A stretch of DNA of 64,000 nt from contig NZ_JBAJNO010000008.1 in assembly GCF_036880985.1 (NCBI RefSeq), forward strand, positions 434,001 to 498,000, given 5' to 3'. Source of the DNA: Limibacter armeniacum (GTDB lineage Bacteria > Bacteroidota > Bacteroidia > Cytophagales > Flammeovirgaceae). The notes beneath the pieces were generated by a model. The model did no database searches, was not told the origin of the DNA, and saw only the letters and a list, made by a program, of their open reading frames with translations. Below are positions 1 through 8,396 of this stretch, piece by piece. Numbering within the stretch: the first letter of the stretch is position 1; each line of letters opens with the position of its first letter. The position numbers were made by a program, and so were the translations under genes.

Positions 1-2
1 TT

Positions 3-440
3 ACAGCATTATGGGATACAGGTGCATCAGGCACTGTAATATCAAAAAGAGCCGCTCAAATGCTTAATCTTAAACCTGTAGGAAGAATACAAGTAAATCA
101 TGCAAATGGGACAGACATCAAAAACCGATACTTAGTTAACTTATTTTTACCCAATGAGATAGGATTCAGTTTAGTTAGTGTTACAGAAGGTGTTTTACAA
201 GGGTTTGACTTACTAATAGGAATGGATGTAATCACAAGAGGTGATTTTTCAATAACTAATTACGAAGGTAAAACTACATTCTCATTCCGAATACCATCCA
301 TGAATGAAGTGGATTATGTTCAAGAACATGAAGACCTAGTAAAGAAAAGCTTAAAGCATGTAAAAAGAAATGACCCATGTATATGTAAAAGTGGTAAAAA
401 ATTCAAGGCTTGTTGTGCTCCGAAGTACGGACTAAATTAA
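3..440 (+). CDS. Retropepsin-like aspartic protease with C-terminal SEC-C motif (5' end outside window)
   Basis: The reading frame is already open at base 3, so the true start lies upstream of the window. The first visible residues contain ALWDTGASGTVIS, the catalytic Asp-Thr-Gly-Ala signature of single-domain retroviral-type aspartic proteases, which act as dimers. A later segment LLIGMDVI matches the conserved hydrophobic-Gly-Asp region near the end of the retropepsin fold. The last ~25 residues carry CICKSGKKFKACC, a C-x-C-x8-C-C SEC-C zinc motif like those at the end of SecA and many stand-alone proteins. The start at base 60 (internal Met) would remove the active site, so it is rejected. 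Target unknown; SEC-C tails usually mediate zinc-dependent protein contact. AT-rich, like the next two genes. Confidence 0.8.
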   Translation, partial: TALWDTGASGTVISKRAAQMLNLKPVGRIQVNHANGTDIKNRYLVNLFLPNEIGFSLVSVTEGVLQGFDLLIGMDVITRGDFSITNYEGKTTFSFRIPSMNEVDYVQEHEDLVKKSLKHVKRNDPCICKSGKKFKACCAPKYGLN

Positions 441-661
441 TCCTACTCAATAAAGCAAAACACTTATCCTTTACTAGATTATATCTAGTAAAGGCGTTGT
501 CTTTCTTGATAGAGCGGTAACAGTAGGGCTTAAGATGTCGTTAAATAGAGAGTATTTGCAACGAAATTCAAGACCAAATAGACATGTATCTCAAAAGCAA
601 TTTGTAATACACTATTATTATTTACAGATTACCATAACCCAATAACAAAACAACACCTTTT

Positions 662-934
662 ATGAAAGCCAAGGATTTTTTATCAATACCAAAAGCAGCA
701 TTTGAAAATGCTACTAGTCCTTTACGGACCTTTTACCATAATGTGGTTCAACCATCAGTAGAGGATTACATGTACAGAGATAGTCTGATTAGTAAGGAAG
801 GCAAAGAAATTCTTTCCAATAAGGAAGACATGGAGTATCTCAATAAATTAATGGATATGTGTATCCAAGAAGGACGAAGAGGTAGATTTCAAACAACATT
901 ACCATCTGGTAAAAAGATTATTTTCACAGTATGA
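662..934 (+). CDS. Hypothetical 90-aa protein, first gene of a two-gene operon
   Basis: No family recognised. The product is small, soluble and charged, with an acidic/lysine-rich middle (residues 40-65) and a short basic end containing GRRGRFQTTLPSGKK. No signal peptide or membrane segment is visible. Its stop codon overlaps the start of the next gene (ATGA at 931-934), so the two are very likely translated together and act together. The 220 bases before it hold no other gene. Confidence 0.6.
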   Translation: MKAKDFLSIPKAAFENATSPLRTFYHNVVQPSVEDYMYRDSLISKEGKEILSNKEDMEYLNKLMDMCIQEGRRGRFQTTLPSGKKIIFTV

Positions 935-2127
935 ATATAGGACTTAATTCAGTTCTGATTTTTTTGATATTAGCATTACCTGGCATTGTTGCTAGACGAT
1001 TTTATTACATTGGCCAATTCTCTAATCAATTCAATGCTAAAACATGGTTAAATGGTATCCTAACTTCCATTATAGTTGGGATTCCAATTCAATTCCTAGC
1101 ATTACAACTAACTCAAAGGGCATATTGGTTCTTTTCAGGAAAGGATGAGTATCTGCTCACAAAAGTACACGAGCATTTTACTCTATTTTCAGATGGCAAG
1201 TATACAAAACTTAATCACCTTCTTTTTTCATCTGACTTTCTTTATATAGCCGCACATATAGTATTTTGTTTAGTGCTTGCTAGCCTAGGAGGTTCGCTTT
1301 TTTTCTTTATTGTAAGAAAGCTAAAGTTAGACAGAAAATTCACAATCTTCCGATTTGCAAATCATTGGCACTACTACTTCAGAGGTGAGTATCAAGATTT
1401 TAGTGATTTTGAGCGCTTTTCTGAATCCAACAAAACACTTTTTCCTATAGCTGATATTTTGACGACAGTAGGTGGCTCTTCACCTAAATTGTATTCTGGA
1501 GAGCTTAGGCACCACACTCTTAATTCAAAGGGAGAATTGGAAAGCTTGTTTATTACAAATATCAAAAGGTATAAGCATAAATCTCTAGTAGAAGGTCAAT
1601 ATACGTATACTGTATCTGTACCTGGACAAGGTATGGTTATACCTTATAATACAGTCAAAAATATCAATCTAAAGTTCACAGAAAAGCCATCTGGGAATGA
1701 AAATGTTAAAGAGCTTGTTATTGACGCTAAGTCTAACAAGACTGCTGAAGTTCCAAAAGCAGATAATCAAGACAACAAAAATAAGACTGAGGTAAATGAA
1801 AAGATTCTTATGTCTTTTTTCTTTGGCATATTGATTACAACATTTTTCCTAATGTATGGAAACTATTTAGGCTACGAAGGAATTGGGTTATATGAATTCA
1901 TATCAGGCATTAAAATAAAGTTACTTTTAGGAGGTAGCACACTTTGCTTATCCTTAATTTTTGAACTTGTAGTTTATTTAATAAAAGAGTATAAGGGAAA
2001 GGATACCCAATTTTTAAAGCTTTTAAAATCATTTATCCTATACCTTTTATCTCCTTTGGTATTGGCACTATTCTTAAATTTAATTGTAGGTGTTTTTATA
2101 GATATAATAGCTCTTATAGCACAATAA
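931..2127 (+). CDS. Multi-pass membrane protein with central soluble domain (possibly DUF6338-like)
   Basis: The 398-aa product has about six membrane segments: residues ~5-22, 40-60 and 105-131 at the N-terminus, and ~291-313, 331-355 and 365-397 at the C-terminus. A soluble region (~135-285) lies between them, ending in a Lys/Asn/Asp-rich linker. The opening ILALPGIVARRFYY resembles the first helix of DUF6338 membrane proteins, but I cannot confirm this by eye. It overlaps the upstream 90-aa gene by 4 bases and is followed directly by a strong terminator. Function unknown; the operon sits among mobile-element genes and is AT-rich, which suggests accessory (possibly defence-type) cargo. That role is inference only. 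Confidence 0.6.
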   Translation: MNIGLNSVLIFLILALPGIVARRFYYIGQFSNQFNAKTWLNGILTSIIVGIPIQFLALQLTQRAYWFFSGKDEYLLTKVHEHFTLFSDGKYTKLNHLLFSSDFLYIAAHIVFCLVLASLGGSLFFFIVRKLKLDRKFTIFRFANHWHYYFRGEYQDFSDFERFSESNKTLFPIADILTTVGGSSPKLYSGELRHHTLNSKGELESLFITNIKRYKHKSLVEGQYTYTVSVPGQGMVIPYNTVKNINLKFTEKPSGNENVKELVIDAKSNKTAEVPKADNQDNKNKTEVNEKILMSFFFGILITTFFLMYGNYLGYEGIGLYEFISGIKIKLLLGGSTLCLSLIFELVVYLIKEYKGKDTQFLKLLKSFILYLLSPLVLALFLNLIVGVFIDIIALIAQ

Positions 2128-2143
2128 AAAAATATCCTTTATT

Positions 2144-2180
2144 AAGCCCCAACCCCTCAAAAGGTTGGGGCTTTTTTTTG
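2144..2180 (+). terminator. Rho-independent terminator after the membrane-protein operon
   Basis: An 11-bp perfect stem (AAGCCCCAACC at 2144-2154 with its complement at 2163-2173) is followed by an uninterrupted T run. It ends the 662-2127 operon and separates it from the GC-richer phage module. Confidence 0.9.
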
Positions 2181-2218
2181 TCCTTCCTCACCTCCCCCAA
2201 TTCCTCCACCTTGCCCAT

Positions 2219-2599
2219 ATGCTGACAGAACACCAGATAGCCGAGTACCTCGTCGAGGACATCCAGAAGCGATTTGATGCCGCCTTCAAGAAATACAAGA
2301 TCGGGGCAGCCAAAAGGGGAAAGAAAAAATCCACTGGAAAGCTGCTGAAGTCCACGCAGGAAGTCACCATTGATATGAGCGGTGACAAGCTCCAGCGCAT
2401 CATACTGCAGTATCTCCACTACGGTGATTTTGTCAACTACGGGGATGCACCATTTGCCGCCCGAAAGCCCAAGCCATGGAAAAGCAAAAACGTCGCATGG
2501 CTGACCAACAGGGTAACCGAAAGGCTGGCTGAGCGCTATGGTCTCAAGGGAGAAGAAATACTCAAAGCCATACCGCAAGTGATTACCGCTAAACTCTAA
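2219..2599 (+). CDS. Small phage-type protein upstream of the tape-measure gene
   Basis: A 126-aa basic protein starting MLTEHQIAEYLVEDI. The upstream in-frame Met at 2165 lies inside the terminator of the previous operon, so 2219 is preferred. The sequence is helical and lysine-rich early (KRGKKKSTGK), then has a conserved-looking GDFVNYGDAPFAARKPKPWK segment. It ends 6 bases before the tape-measure gene and shares that gene's higher GC, so the two form one transcription unit. By position it could be a tail-completion or tape-measure chaperone protein of a tailed phage or tailocin; no family is recognised from sequence. Confidence 0.6.
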   Translation: MLTEHQIAEYLVEDIQKRFDAAFKKYKIGAAKRGKKKSTGKLLKSTQEVTIDMSGDKLQRIILQYLHYGDFVNYGDAPFAARKPKPWKSKNVAWLTNRVTERLAERYGLKGEEILKAIPQVITAKL

Positions 2600-2605
2600 C
2601 AAACG

Positions 2606-5600
2606 ATGGCAGACGAAAAACGAACCACCGAGATTATTGTCAACGGTAAGAAAGCCGAGGCAAGCATCAAGGATATAGAGGCAGCCGTAAAGGTTTTGAA
2701 CAACCAGGTAAGAAAGCTGCCCAAAAACACGCAGGACTTTGCCGACAAGAGAAAGGAACTGCAGGAAATGCGTAAGACGCTAAAGGGAGTCAAGGATGAT
2801 GTGTACAAGATTCCGGACGCTACCCAAAAGGCCAGCAAGGGATTTGATCAGGTCAAAGTTGCGATCAAGGCAGCCTTTACCGCCACCGTTATACTGGAGG
2901 CGATCAACAAGGTGGTGGAGTTTGGCAAGATGCTACTCGAGACCGAAAGCAAGGTAACCAAACTGAAAGGTTCCATCCAGCAGCTGACTGGCGTTACGGA
3001 AGAAGAGCTGGACAAGGCAACTGTCAAGGCTCAAGCATTGGGCAACACTTTCGGGGATGAAGCACAGGACATTGTCAAATCTGCCAATGATATGGCAAAG
3101 GCAATGGACATCTCCCTGATTGATGCATTGGGCCAGCTGGAACAAGGTTACCTCGCAGGCGCCAACGCTGGAGGCGACTTTCTGGCACAGGTTTCCGAGT
3201 ACTCCACCCAGTTTAAGGCTGCCGGAGCCAGCGCAGGCGAACTGGTGGCCATCATAGCCAAGTCCAACAAGGAAGGCATATTCTCAGACAAGGGAGCTGA
3301 CACCGTCAAGGAGTTTGGCTTGCGAATCCGTGAGCAAACCAAGACCACCTCCGAAGCACTGGAGGCAGCATTCGGCAAGGAGTTTACCACAAAACTATTC
3401 CAGGGAATTAACGACGGCAGCGTCAGTACAGTGGATGCCCTCAAGCAGGTATCCGCCCAGATGAACAATGCCCAAATACCAGCCAACCAACTCCAGACCG
3501 TTATTGCGGACGTATTCGGTGGTCCCGGTGAGGATGCCGGTCTCGCTTTCCTGCAAAGCCTCAAGGACATTGACGGGGAGGTCAGCAACCTGATTGATAC
3601 CAACAGCGAGTATATCCAGATGCAGCAAACCCAGCTGCAGCTGGAGGAAGAACTGGCAGAGGCGCAAGGCATGTTTGCCGAATCCATAGAGGGATCATCC
3701 AGTGGCATTGGCAACCTGATGACCATCCTCCAAACCTTCCTGTACAAGGGGCTGGCAGTAGCTGTAAACTTTATCCGTCAGGACGTGGTACCGGTCATGG
3801 AAAGCATCGGCAAAGCCGTCTATGACTTTCTGGAACCAGCCCTCACCATTGTTGGTGAATACATCAGCAATGTACTGGTGCCTATCATGAAAGTCTGGTT
3901 TGCCTTACTCGAACCCATCGCCACCCTGATCTGGGAGTTAGGTAAAACCTACTTTACCTCACTGGTCATCGGGTTCCAGATGCTCGGGGATACCCTGGGC
4001 AAATTCCTGCCAGACTTTGGCGCCGCAAGTGACGGCATGCAGACCTTTGCCGACAATATCAACAACAAGGTACTGCCCGCCCTCGCAGGTGTTACGGCAG
4101 GTATCGGTCAGTTTGGCGAGCTGGTCAGAACCTTCTTAAAGAACCTGACTTCCGGCAATTTCTCCGATGCCTTTGATGTAGACATTTCCAGCATTGGCAA
4201 AGCCTATGAAGAAGGCGTCAAAGACTACAAGCAGCGTGGCGCCCAAATCGCTGCAGAGGAAGACCAGAAAGCAGCAGAAGAAGAGCAAGCCCGAATCGAT
4301 GAGCAGGAAAAAGCCAAACGTCAGCAGCGGATTATCCACCAGCGAAAGTCAGCCGAAGAACTGGCCAAGGCACGTGAAGAAGCACGCAAGAAAGAACTGG
4401 CAGCAGCCCGGGCACTGGAAGACCTCAAGATCCAGCTGATCGAAAACACCACCCAGCGGGAAATCGAAAAGACCAAGCTGGACACCCAGCGCAAGATCGA
4501 GGCACTGGTCGGAAGTGAAGAGCAGATCACCGAACAGAAGCTATTGCTGGAGCAACTCCGAGACCAGCGTCTGGAAGAACTCAAGCTCCAGCTGGAGGAA
4601 GAGAAAAAGGCCAAGCAGGAAGAAGAGGATGCACTCAAGGCCGAAGAGCTGGCACTGAAGGAGGAAGAGGAAAAGCTGGTACTGGAGGAAAAGTTCTACA
4701 ACGCACTGGCCACCGAAGAGCAGCACGAAATGGCCATGTTCGACCTGAAGAAAAAATACCTTCAGGAAAGGCTAAAACTCCTCACCGATAGCGGAAAGGC
4801 AGAATCGATCGAGGCACAGCGGATCAACAACGAGCTGCTTAAACTGGAGAAGGAGAAAAGCGACAAGTCCATCGAAAACGAGAAAAGGACGAAGGCCATG
4901 AAAGACGGCATGCAGAAAGACTCCTTTGATCTGGCCAAGAACATGCTAGGGTTAGGCATTGAACTGTTGGGGCAAGATGAAGAAGCACGCAAAAAGCATG
5001 GACAGGCAATCAAGGCATTCTCCACTGCCCAAACCCTGATCCGTGGTTATGAAGAGGTACAGGCTATCTGGGCCAACTCCGCACAGTTCGGACCATTCGG
5101 TTATGCAATGGCCATTACCCAAACCGCAGCGGCAGCCCTCCGTACTGCCGGTGCTATCAAAAACATCAATGCCAAGCAGTTCTATGATGGTGGTGTAACG
5201 GTGCTAGACCAGGGACAAAGAAAAAGGGCAGCCAATATCGGCAGCTTTGCCGGCGGAGGACATATCGACAGCACCAGCATTGGTGTAATCGGAGAACGCG
5301 GTCCCGAGTGGGTAGCACCCAACTGGATGCTCAACACCCCCACATACGCCAATATCATCGGGCAACTGGAACAGGCACGAGTACGGGGATTTGCAGAAGG
5401 CGGAGCCACCACCACTGCACCACCATCAACAGTGGCAGTAGCACAATCCGGCAACCAGACAGCGAACCAGGTAGACACCTTCAATGTAATGATGGAACGC
5501 CTAGATATGCTCATTATGGCAGTAGGCACTTGGCAAGCCAACCTGCAGGTAAACAACAACCTTCAGGAAGTTAGGGACGGACTGCAAGTCCTGAATGATA

Positions 5601-5626
5601 TACAATCAGACGCAGAGATACAGTAG
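2606..5626 (+). CDS. Phage tail tape measure protein
   Basis: The 1006-aa product has the usual tape-measure layout. The N-terminus (1-75) is a charged helical region, including KVLNNQVRKLPKNTQDF. Residues ~80-330 match the conserved tail-length core, with GVTEEELDKATVKAQALG and an ANAGGDFLAQVSEYSTQFKA segment. Hydrophobic helices follow at ~370-460. A long Glu/Lys/Ala/Gln-rich coiled coil spans ~540-780, and the end is Gly/Ala-rich with FAGGGHID and GERGPEWVAP. In phages this protein sets tail length and helps DNA passage. GC is clearly higher than in the genes before it, and many long antisense frames are a by-product. No capsid, baseplate, portal or terminase gene accompanies it in the window, which is unusual. 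A Rho-independent terminator follows. Confidence 0.85.
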   Translation: MADEKRTTEIIVNGKKAEASIKDIEAAVKVLNNQVRKLPKNTQDFADKRKELQEMRKTLKGVKDDVYKIPDATQKASKGFDQVKVAIKAAFTATVILEAINKVVEFGKMLLETESKVTKLKGSIQQLTGVTEEELDKATVKAQALGNTFGDEAQDIVKSANDMAKAMDISLIDALGQLEQGYLAGANAGGDFLAQVSEYSTQFKAAGASAGELVAIIAKSNKEGIFSDKGADTVKEFGLRIREQTKTTSEALEAAFGKEFTTKLFQGINDGSVSTVDALKQVSAQMNNAQIPANQLQTVIADVFGGPGEDAGLAFLQSLKDIDGEVSNLIDTNSEYIQMQQTQLQLEEELAEAQGMFAESIEGSSSGIGNLMTILQTFLYKGLAVAVNFIRQDVVPVMESIGKAVYDFLEPALTIVGEYISNVLVPIMKVWFALLEPIATLIWELGKTYFTSLVIGFQMLGDTLGKFLPDFGAASDGMQTFADNINNKVLPALAGVTAGIGQFGELVRTFLKNLTSGNFSDAFDVDISSIGKAYEEGVKDYKQRGAQIAAEEDQKAAEEEQARIDEQEKAKRQQRIIHQRKSAEELAKAREEARKKELAAARALEDLKIQLIENTTQREIEKTKLDTQRKIEALVGSEEQITEQKLLLEQLRDQRLEELKLQLEEEKKAKQEEEDALKAEELALKEEEEKLVLEEKFYNALATEEQHEMAMFDLKKKYLQERLKLLTDSGKAESIEAQRINNELLKLEKEKSDKSIENEKRTKAMKDGMQKDSFDLAKNMLGLGIELLGQDEEARKKHGQAIKAFSTAQTLIRGYEEVQAIWANSAQFGPFGYAMAITQTAAAALRTAGAIKNINAKQFYDGGVTVLDQGQRKRAANIGSFAGGGHIDSTSIGVIGERGPEWVAPNWMLNTPTYANIIGQLEQARVRGFAEGGATTTAPPSTVAVAQSGNQTANQVDTFNVMMERLDMLIMAVGTWQANLQVNNNLQEVRDGLQVLNDIQSDAEIQ

Positions 5627-5654
5627 GGGTTTTTCTTAATGTTTTGGATACCTT

Positions 5655-5690
5655 ACACCCAAGGGGCTTTGCCTTTTGGGTGTTTTTCTT
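5655..5690 (+). terminator. Terminator after the tape-measure gene
   Basis: The stem ACACCCAA (5655-5662) pairs with TTGGGTGT (5676-5683) and is followed by TTTTCTT. It closes the 2219-5626 unit. Confidence 0.75.
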
Positions 5691-5740
5691 ATATTAACAT
5701 CCGTTTAAATCTGTTTTTCAACTTTTTAAAACCAAAACCA

Positions 5741-6121
5741 ATGAGAAAACTAATCGCCTTAATCGCATTTTTATCCTTTGCTTCTATAGCTTCCGCACAA
5801 GTGGTCATTCAGGAGCAAGACATCAACAAAATGGAAGAAGTGAAATACGTAAAACTTCTAGGCATCCAAAAAGCATTCAGCTCCAAGATCATTATCAATA
5901 TTGACTATGGCCAAAAGTTCCAGATGTTCAAGCCACAGATGATCCAAGGACCAGACGGTAAAAACAAAGACTTCAACTCCCTGATAGAAGCCCTTAACTT
6001 TATGGATGCAAATGGATGGGAATATGTGAACTCCTATCCATTAAGTACTGGAAACTCTGGAACGGTGTACCACTACCTACTAAAGCGAAAAGATGAAAAC
6101 ACAAAGGTAGCTTCCAACTAA
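5741..6121 (+). CDS. Small exported protein, unknown function
   Basis: The start at 5741 gives a clean signal peptide (MRKLIALIAFLSFASIASAQ, cut after AQ). An upstream in-frame Met at 5639 lies before the previous gene's terminator and is not used. The mature ~105 residues include YVKLLGIQKAFSSKIIINID and a later DANGWEYVNSYPLS, resembling the Gly-Trp-Glu pattern of small DUF4177-like domains common in Bacteroidota. It has its own terminator on the 3' side. It lies between phage DNA and the integrase, so it is probably carried by the same element, although it looks like an ordinary periplasmic protein. Confidence 0.7.
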   Translation: MRKLIALIAFLSFASIASAQVVIQEQDINKMEEVKYVKLLGIQKAFSSKIIINIDYGQKFQMFKPQMIQGPDGKNKDFNSLIEALNFMDANGWEYVNSYPLSTGNSGTVYHYLLKRKDENTKVASN

Positions 6122-6132
6122 AAAAACACCAC

Positions 6133-6174
6133 AAAAAAGCCCCGTTTGGAAATAGTCTAAGCGGGGCTTTTTTT
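6133..6174 (+). terminator. Terminator after the small exported protein
   Basis: AAAAAAGCCCCG (6133-6144) pairs with CGGGGCTTTTTT starting at 6162, followed by T residues. Confidence 0.9.
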
Positions 6175-6226
6175 CAATCTAAAATTTTAACAATTTTCGA
6201 AAAAGGGTTTTCCAAAGCGTTAAAAG

Positions 6227-6302
6227 TGCCCACTTTTAACTAAAAAAATATTCCACTTTTTAAGGGCAAAATATTCCGTTACCCAAAAGCTGCCCACTTT
6301 TA
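6227..6302. repeat. Short direct repeats in the integrase 3' region (candidate att/core sites)
   Basis: TGCCCACTTTTA occurs at 6227-6238 and 6291-6302, 64 bases apart. The first copy is part of the palindrome AAAAGTGcccaCTTTT. A partial related sequence (TTCCACTTTTTAA) lies between them. The stretch is AT-rich and gene-free, and lies between the end of the integrase gene and the phage-type cargo, where recombination sites of such elements often lie. Role inferred. Confidence 0.4.
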
Positions 6303-6400
6303 TACAAAAAGCGAAAAACAGATACCCTAAACTGCCCAAAACAGGCAAAAAGGTTGTATAAAATTATACAATTAAGGAGAGTAGAAGAGGATAGGCTTGT

Positions 6401-6430
6401 AAAAAGTTCGGCTAGCAACCGAACTTTTTT
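6401..6430. terminator. Bidirectional terminator hairpin
   Basis: AAAAAGTTCGG (6401-6411), a 7-base loop, then CCGAACTTTTTT (6419-6430). With A and T runs on the two sides it can stop transcription from both directions. It lies just downstream of the minus-strand integrase. Confidence 0.8.
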
Positions 6431-6483
6431 GTGTTCAATTATTACGTTGGTCTTGTTGATATTCTTGCAGGTAGGATTATAAT

Positions 6484-7644
6484 TTAGGCACTCAAGATCA
6501 AATCAAGTTCAGCCTCGATACTGATCTGTAGCATGTCTAGGTAATAGGTATCAGTTGTTCGTTCAGACTTGTGTCCAAGCATTCGGGCAATGGTCTGCCT
6601 TCTTACCCCTTGCTGGTATTGTACCATGGAGAAAGTACGCCTTCCCACATGGGTAGTCAAATTCTTTCGAATACCCATTACCTCAGCCAGAATCTTAAGG
6701 TTCATATTATAGCCACTATTACCAATCTTAGGGAGCTTGTAATCGTAGCTGTTCAGGATTTTCATCGCAACCGAATCAATCGGGACGATAAACTCAACCT
6801 TTGACTTGACACGCTTCTTCTTGATGCAAGCCTGATTGCCGATATAGTGCAGATGCTTCTCATAGTCAAAGTCCATCAGGTCCGCATAGCTCAGCCCCGT
6901 ACGGCAAGAAAACACCAGCAGGTCGGCAGTTCGCTGCAATCGCTTCCTGAAAAACTTCATCTTCGTGATCGCCTCCAGCTCATCGCTGCTTATGTACACC
7001 CGTTCAGCGTCTGTAGTTCTGGAATACTTAAGACCCAGAAGTGGATTAACATACAAGTACCCCTTATCCACCGAAAAGGCAACCACCGCTTTCAGCTCCT
7101 CCACCAACTTTGCTATATAGTTGACACTATACTTATGCTTTCGCATCCAGTTGATAAAGGTATCAGCCCAAGGCCTTGTTACCTTGTTCACATCCATATC
7201 AGATGCGCCAGTTTCCTTCAAAAACTCCTGAAACCGCAAGCACCTCCGTTCAATATTGTAGAGGGTGTTCGCCTTAAGCACCTTGCCCTTCATCTTGATC
7301 CATTCTTTCCAGACACCTAGCAGACTTATGGACTTTATCTCTACAAACTTCTCCCAACGTTCACGCAATGTTACAGGCGTGATAGACATTCTAAATTTGC
7401 GCATCTCCAGATACACCATCTTGACCTCATTCCGGATAATAGCAAGTTCCTCGTTGTCCGCACTGGCGTGTTTGTGGTTGATCATATCCCCATTCCAATG
7501 CTTTTCCAAACAGCGGATACCTGTACTGAACGGTGTACCCCGATCACCATTCACTTCGATACGGGCATAGATCGTAACATAACCATTTGATGCTTTGCGT
7601 GCCAGGTACTGCACACTCATGGATCTTGAATTGTTTTTAATCAT
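6484..7644 (-). CDS. Tyrosine recombinase / site-specific integrase (Bacteroidota type)
   Basis: A complete 386-aa integrase. The N-terminal arm-binding domain (residues ~10-85) is followed by a SAM-like core-binding domain (~105-200) and a catalytic domain (~215-386). The catalytic set is visible: R248 in SCRTGLSYADL, H332 and R335 in THVGRR, H358 in MLGHKS, and a Tyr at 367/368 in TTDTYY. All residues needed for strand exchange are present, so it is probably active. An alternative start at residue 9 (base 7620) is possible. Five GTGTTACC-type repeats lie 65-145 bases upstream, a likely control or arm-site region. It faces the phage-tail module and probably mobilised or still mobilises the 0-8 kb accessory segment. 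Confidence 0.92.
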   Translation of the reverse strand: MIKNNSRSMSVQYLARKASNGYVTIYARIEVNGDRGTPFSTGIRCLEKHWNGDMINHKHASADNEELAIIRNEVKMVYLEMRKFRMSITPVTLRERWEKFVEIKSISLLGVWKEWIKMKGKVLKANTLYNIERRCLRFQEFLKETGASDMDVNKVTRPWADTFINWMRKHKYSVNYIAKLVEELKAVVAFSVDKGYLYVNPLLGLKYSRTTDAERVYISSDELEAITKMKFFRKRLQRTADLLVFSCRTGLSYADLMDFDYEKHLHYIGNQACIKKKRVKSKVEFIVPIDSVAMKILNSYDYKLPKIGNSGYNMNLKILAEVMGIRKNLTTHVGRRTFSMVQYQQGVRRQTIARMLGHKSERTTDTYYLDMLQISIEAELDLILSA

Positions 7645-7710
7645 GGTTGAAACAAAAAAATTGAGTTATTAAAAAAATAAATCTCAATCTATCCTAAAAT
7701 GAAATCGCAA

Positions 7711-7789
7711 GTGTTACCAAGACTACCTCAAGTGTTACCGGGAGTGTTACCAAAACATGCAATAAATCCCTGTTACCACTAGTGTTACC
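7711..7789. repeat. Five short repeats (GTGTTACC) upstream of the integrase
   Basis: GTGTTACC occurs at 7711, 7732, 7744 and 7782, and CTGTTACC at 7770. All are in the same direction within 79 bases. They sit 65-145 bases upstream of the integrase start. Such clustered octamers fit arm-type integrase/excisionase sites or operators for a repressor of the integrase gene. Confidence 0.65.
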
Positions 7790-7899
7790 AAAATTGTAAG
7801 GCATTGAATATCAAAAACATGGGAATAAAAAAACCGTAAAACACTGTACTTGCGTTTTACGGTAACTCCCTGATCATCAGTAATATTGCGTTTTTTAAT

Positions 7900-8010
7900 T
7901 AATCCCGAAGGGATTGAACAATAGTAGCCGTAGGCAAAAGCCTGCGGTATAAGTAAATCACATTTATCCAACTCCAAAGGAGTTGAACCTATAAATCATT
8001 GAAGCATTTA
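7900..8010 (-). repeat. Multi-hairpin repeat, copy A (partial, inverted)
   Basis: The reverse complement matches the first ~110 bases of copies at 9411 and 12098. It contains the hairpins CAACTCCtttGGAGTTG, an AGGC/GCCT-type stem, and AATCCCttcGGGATT. An open frame read across it on the minus strand is a by-product of the repeat. Confidence 0.75.
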
Positions 8011-8396
8011 TAATCTCTGATTTCAATGATACATCTGCTTAATTTTTAGTTAGGGGATCGATAATTGGTAAGGTCGCTTCGTTCTACAAGCAGTGATGTC
8101 TAAAAAATTTTCAAAGCCACACTGCTTGCAAAAAAATGCTGCTTGGGTAACTATTTTGAGATGGCTTAAACATTTTTTAGCACCCACTCTATAGAATTGG
8201 TAAAGAGGAGGCTTCAAAAAAGTCGGCGACCTCTTATCAAAAAAATAGAAGACACTCCCTGCAATCCGGCATAAAACAAAAAGCAACACTGTGGGGTGTT
8301 GCTTTCATTTTTTCGGGAACATTACGGAAGATTTAACCATTGGCATTTCTAAATTTTGTAGAGCAGGGCTGTAAAATAAAAATCCTGGCTGTTTTT
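8011..8396. other. Intergenic region with hairpins, no supported gene
   Basis: It contains the inverted repeat CAAGCAGTG/CACTGCTTG (8087-8095 and 8120-8128) enclosing an A/T-rich loop. A terminator-like hairpin follows at 8281-8304. A 79-codon minus-strand frame crosses these structures and has no recognisable domain, so I do not call it a gene. Confidence 0.5.
8280..8310 (+). terminator. Hairpin with T-rich tail
   Basis: AAGCAACAC (8281-8289) pairs with GTGTTGCTT (8296-8304), followed by TCATTTTTT. No plus-strand gene lies directly upstream. Confidence 0.5.

Noticed and set aside
3148-3747. 199-codon antisense frame inside the tape-measure gene, and other antisense frames in the large genes
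   Set aside because: They are shadows of GC-richer or repetitive coding sequence; the plus-strand products have clear domains.
7747-7977. 76-codon minus-strand frame
   Set aside because: It crosses multi-hairpin repeat copy A and the GTGTTACC cluster; the translation simply reads the palindromes.
8050-8289. 79-codon minus-strand frame
   Set aside because: It lies over inverted repeats and a terminator hairpin and shows no domain, start context or neighbour; treated as non-coding.
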